From CAZYFH01 sp965249175 (lineage in GTDB: Bacteria; Acidobacteriota; Vicinamibacteria; Vicinamibacterales; UBA8438): DNA of 64,000 nt. The stretch lies in NCBI GenBank assembly GCA_965249175.1, contig OZ252227.1, forward strand, positions 2,914,001 to 2,978,000, given 5' to 3'. Position numbers and translations under genes: made by a program. Of this stretch, positions 61,734 through 64,000 are shown piece after piece; the stretch's first letter is position 1, and every line of letters starts with the position of its first letter. The notes beneath the pieces are model-generated. The model worked only from the letters and a program-made list of their open reading frames with translations. It had not been told where the DNA came from and did no database searches.

Positions 61734-63039
61734 GGATGAAGCGGCTGGTCGTCCCCACGTGGTAGCTTGCGCTCCACATTTTTCAAACGCGCTCAAGGCG
61801 CACAGAGGGAGACCAGCCATGGAGCATATTGGCATCGACGTCCATAAGAGAGAAAGTCAAATCTGCATCCTCACGTCCGAGGGCGAGATCATCGAACGAC
61901 GGATTCAGAGTACGCGGCAGCAGTTCACGAAGATGTTCGGGAGCCGACCGTGTGCCCGGGTGCTCCTCGAGGCGACGACGGAAAGCGAATGGGTGGCGCA
62001 GACGATCGAGCAGTGCGGCCACGAGGTCATCGTGGCGGATCCGAACTACGCCCCGATGTATCCCGAACGGCGCCGGCGTGTGAAGACGGATCGGCGCGAT
62101 GCGCGGATGCTGGCCGAGGCGGCCCGACTCGGTTCCTATCGCCCGGCGCATCGCGTGTCGGCCGCCCAGCATCGGGTGCGGCGCCAGCTCCGGGTGCGCG
62201 ACCTGCTCGGGCGGACCCGCGGGCGCACCATCGCCTTGGTGCGGGCGCTGGTGCGGCGGGAGGGACTGCGCGTCCGGGCCGGGGATGCCGACCGATTCGG
62301 TACGTATGTGACGGAGCTGGAGCTCCCCGACGAGTTACAGGCGGCGCTCCAGCCGCTGCTCGCCCTGTGGGAACAGTTGACCGCGCAGCTCGCCGTGGCC
62401 GATGCCCAGGTCATCGAGACGGCGGCGGCCAACCCGGTGGTACAGCGGTTGACTACCGCCCCCGGGGTAGGCCCCCTCATCGCGACGGCATTCGTCGCGA
62501 CGCTGGATGAGGCGGGGCGCTTTGGCGGGGCCCACCAGGTCGAGAGCTTTCTCGGCTTGGTGCCCAGCGAGGACAGCTCTGCGGACCGCCACCGTCGGGG
62601 CCACATTACGAAGGCGGGCAATCCGCGCATGCGCTGGTTGCTGGTGCAAGCCGCGTGGGCCGCGCTCCGGTCTCGCCGGGCGGAGGCCGCGGGCCTGCGC
62701 GCCTGGGCCGAGCAACTGGCCACGCGCCGCGGCCGGCGCATCGCCACCGTGGCCGTCGCGCGCCGGTTGGCGGGGATCCTGTTTGCGATGTGGCGGGACC
62801 AGACGGTCTATGACGGGCGCCGCGTCGGGGTCCCAGTGCCGCACGGGATGAGCGGGTAAGTCCTTGGTGGTGCGGTCGGGCCACTGAGTGAGGTCCGGGG
62901 TTGCAGGGTTGGTGGGTGAGCACGTGAAGATCCTTGGTCGCACGCGAGGCCGGCAGGGAGATGGTGCCGCCCCCCATTCGGATCGTCTCTTGCGCCGGCG
63001 ATCAGAGATCGCCCTTGTCGAGCGCGAATAGAAGGATGA
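61733..63039 (+). mobile_element. IS110-family element
   Basis: A heptamer AGGATGA occurs at both presumed borders (61733-61739, 63033-63039), about 1.3 kb apart, as expected for the short core shared by donor and target in IS110-type recombination. The left noncoding end is about 80 bases and the right about 175 bases; the longer right part is where an IS1111-type guide RNA would be. The borders are inferred. Confidence 0.6.
61819..62859 (+). CDS. IS110-family transposase (DEDD/Ser recombinase)
   Basis: 346 residues from the ATG at 61819 with AGGGAG upstream. The RuvC-like DEDD domain begins MEHIGIDVHKRESQICIL, then VLLEATTESEWVAQ, VKTDRRDARMLAEAARLGSY. The C-terminal Tnp20 domain has LTTAPGVGPLIATAFVATL, FLGLVPSEDSSADRHRRGHITKAGNPRMRWLLVQAAW with the catalytic Ser region. 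IS110 enzymes use a bridge RNA to pair target and donor. Complete. Confidence 0.93.
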   Translation: MEHIGIDVHKRESQICILTSEGEIIERRIQSTRQQFTKMFGSRPCARVLLEATTESEWVAQTIEQCGHEVIVADPNYAPMYPERRRRVKTDRRDARMLAEAARLGSYRPAHRVSAAQHRVRRQLRVRDLLGRTRGRTIALVRALVRREGLRVRAGDADRFGTYVTELELPDELQAALQPLLALWEQLTAQLAVADAQVIETAAANPVVQRLTTAPGVGPLIATAFVATLDEAGRFGGAHQVESFLGLVPSEDSSADRHRRGHITKAGNPRMRWLLVQAAWAALRSRRAEAAGLRAWAEQLATRRGRRIATVAVARRLAGILFAMWRDQTVYDGRRVGVPVPHGMSG

Positions 63040-63084
63040 CGCACCTCGCGGCTTCAGCCCGGCGCGTCTAAGCAGGTTGTTACC

Positions 63085-63435
63085 CTAGCGACCGAAATCC
63101 GGGCCCGTGGACAGCACACCGAGCTGCCGACCCGTTCGCGCGCGCCCCCCAGCTGGGTGCGGGGACGGCGCGCTCACTGGAGGGTGTATCGGAGAGCGTG
63201 AGAGCTTCGACGAACAACGAGGTGACTTGACAAGCCGCTTCATAGAAGGATCTTCAGCGCGACGTCGATGGTGGTCTCGCCAGTGGCAAAGACCCATCAT
63301 TCCAACTCCTGTGACCATCAAGACGCCGTGCATGGGAGCAAACTCCGCGGATAACAACCACGCCGTGAGCGTCGCCGCGAAGAGAGGGGCTCCTACCTTA
63401 CCTGTGAACTCCCACCAAAAGCCGGTGTGGTCCAT
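63085..63435 (-). CDS. Small two-helix membrane protein
   Basis: 116 residues from the ATG at 63435, preceded by AAGGAG. MDHTGFWWEFTGKVGAPLFAATLTAWLLSAEFAPMHGVLMVTGVGMMGLCHWRDHHRRR: two hydrophobic segments, then a basic, proline-rich tail of 55 residues. The tail composition suggests that the original stop may have been lost. No family recognised. Confidence 0.45.
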   Translation of the reverse strand: MDHTGFWWEFTGKVGAPLFAATLTAWLLSAEFAPMHGVLMVTGVGMMGLCHWRDHHRRRAEDPSMKRLVKSPRCSSKLSRSPIHPPVSAPSPHPAGGRARTGRQLGVLSTGPDFGR

Positions 63436-63600
63436 TCGCAGCTCCTTACGGTTAGTGTCGTCATACGGCTGGACGCCCAGGTGTCGTGGGCTCCCCAACC
63501 CGGGCACGCGGGTGAGGGCGGCGACGTCGTCATGGCCGAGCCGGGAACCGACGGTGAGGGCCATCGATCCGGGTGCATCGGGCGCCGGTTCGCACGGGTG

Positions 63601-64000
63601 TCAGTCCAACGTCCAGAGGGCGAGCGTGGAGAGGTCCTTCACGAACAGACGGCTCCCCGAAATCGCCGGCTGTGCCCAGGTGGCGCTATCGGCCACCGTG
63701 TAGCGTCGGAACGGCTCGAACCCCGCGCGGCTGGCTCGCGCCACCATCAACTCCGCGTCATCGTTGAGCAAGAACAGGAGATTCCCAGCCTTGACGATCG
63801 CCGTGTTCGTCGCCTCTCGGCCTGCCGTGGACCACAGCGTCTCACCCGTCGCGGCGTCCAAGGCAAAGAACTGGCCACTGTTCGTGTGGGACAAGCTAAA
63901 GAACGTGTCATCAATCAGCACGCCGTTGCTCATGAAGAGCCCGACGTCCTGGTTGTCCCACACGGTCTCGGTGTCCCATCGATCGCCACGCTGCACCGGG
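63601..64000 (-). CDS. PQQ-like beta-propeller protein, C-terminal part
   Basis: The frame is open to the window edge. SNGVLIDDTFFSLSHTNSGQFFALDAATGETLW, TAIVKAGNLLFLLNDDAELMVARAS and PAISGSRLFVKDLSTLALWTLD are PQQ-like/BamB-type propeller strands. Family members are exported and serve as enzyme or scaffold; the start is outside the window. Confidence 0.8.
   Translation of the reverse strand, partial: PVQRGDRWDTETVWDNQDVGLFMSNGVLIDDTFFSLSHTNSGQFFALDAATGETLWSTAGREATNTAIVKAGNLLFLLNDDAELMVARASRAGFEPFRRYTVADSATWAQPAISGSRLFVKDLSTLALWTLD

Overview
The window is high-GC bacterial DNA. The gene families on its two chromosomal flanks fit a member of the Acidobacteriota (Vicinamibacteria-like): a DUF5916-type outer-membrane protein, PQQ quinoprotein propellers, NHL and SMP-30 propellers, a carboxypeptidase-regulatory/cytochrome fusion, a class-C-type serine hydrolase and a selenoprotein. 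This placement comes from gene content alone; no rRNA or other marker gene is present.

Left chromosomal part (1-16.0 kb): the end of an M20 amidohydrolase; a serine hydrolase translationally coupled to a peroxiredoxin-like selenoprotein with an in-frame TGA and a SECIS-type hairpin; an NHL lipoprotein; a GT-C-like membrane protein; a TolB-like/DUF5916 pair split by a frameshift; then cupin, YceI, CxxCH/propeller and SMP-30 genes. A truncated rpoN, a B12-type radical SAM gene, a frameshifted response regulator-PilZ gene and a kinase fragment follow. Many of these products are exported or lipoproteins and look like envelope or periplasmic redox and hydrolytic functions.

Mobile part (16.3-37.2 kb): a nested pile of insertion sequences. 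One IS256-family element (IS-A, 1429 bp) occurs five times, a second (IS-B, 1435 bp) twice and a third (IS-C, 1432 bp) once. IS-B sits in IS-A copy 2, IS-A copy 3 sits in IS-B copy 2, and IS-C sits in IS-A copy 4. Under the insertions lie the remains of an iteron plasmid: a tyrosine recombinase, iterons, the end of repA, a headless parA and an intact ribbon-helix-helix partner. Two toxin-antitoxin modules damaged by insertion sequences and IS3/IS6 debris close this part.

Middle (37.3-54.9 kb): a 1608-residue autotransporter-like surface protein with 288-bp repeats; a 3.1-kb IS1-family transposon that carries an XRE/ImmA metallopeptidase operon plus a basic GGAKGG protein between its own inverted repeats; a nucleotidyltransferase pair; a truncated integrase; small coiled-coil membrane proteins; a glutamine amidotransferase; a deletion derivative of an ISL3 element; a lipoprotein amidohydrolase fused in frame to a parA remnant; and IS66 and IS1595 remains.

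Right part (55-64 kb): another ISL3 copy directly behind a PQQ dehydrogenase, an unknown gene split by an IS21 element with a clean 6-bp target duplication, an IS110 element beside a kinase fragment, a small membrane protein and the start of a PQQ-like propeller that leaves the window. Comparing target-site duplications shows which insertions are simple and which junctions (IS-A copies 1 and 4, IS-B copy 2, ISL3 copy 2) result from later recombination or deletion. No tRNA, rRNA or CRISPR array was seen.
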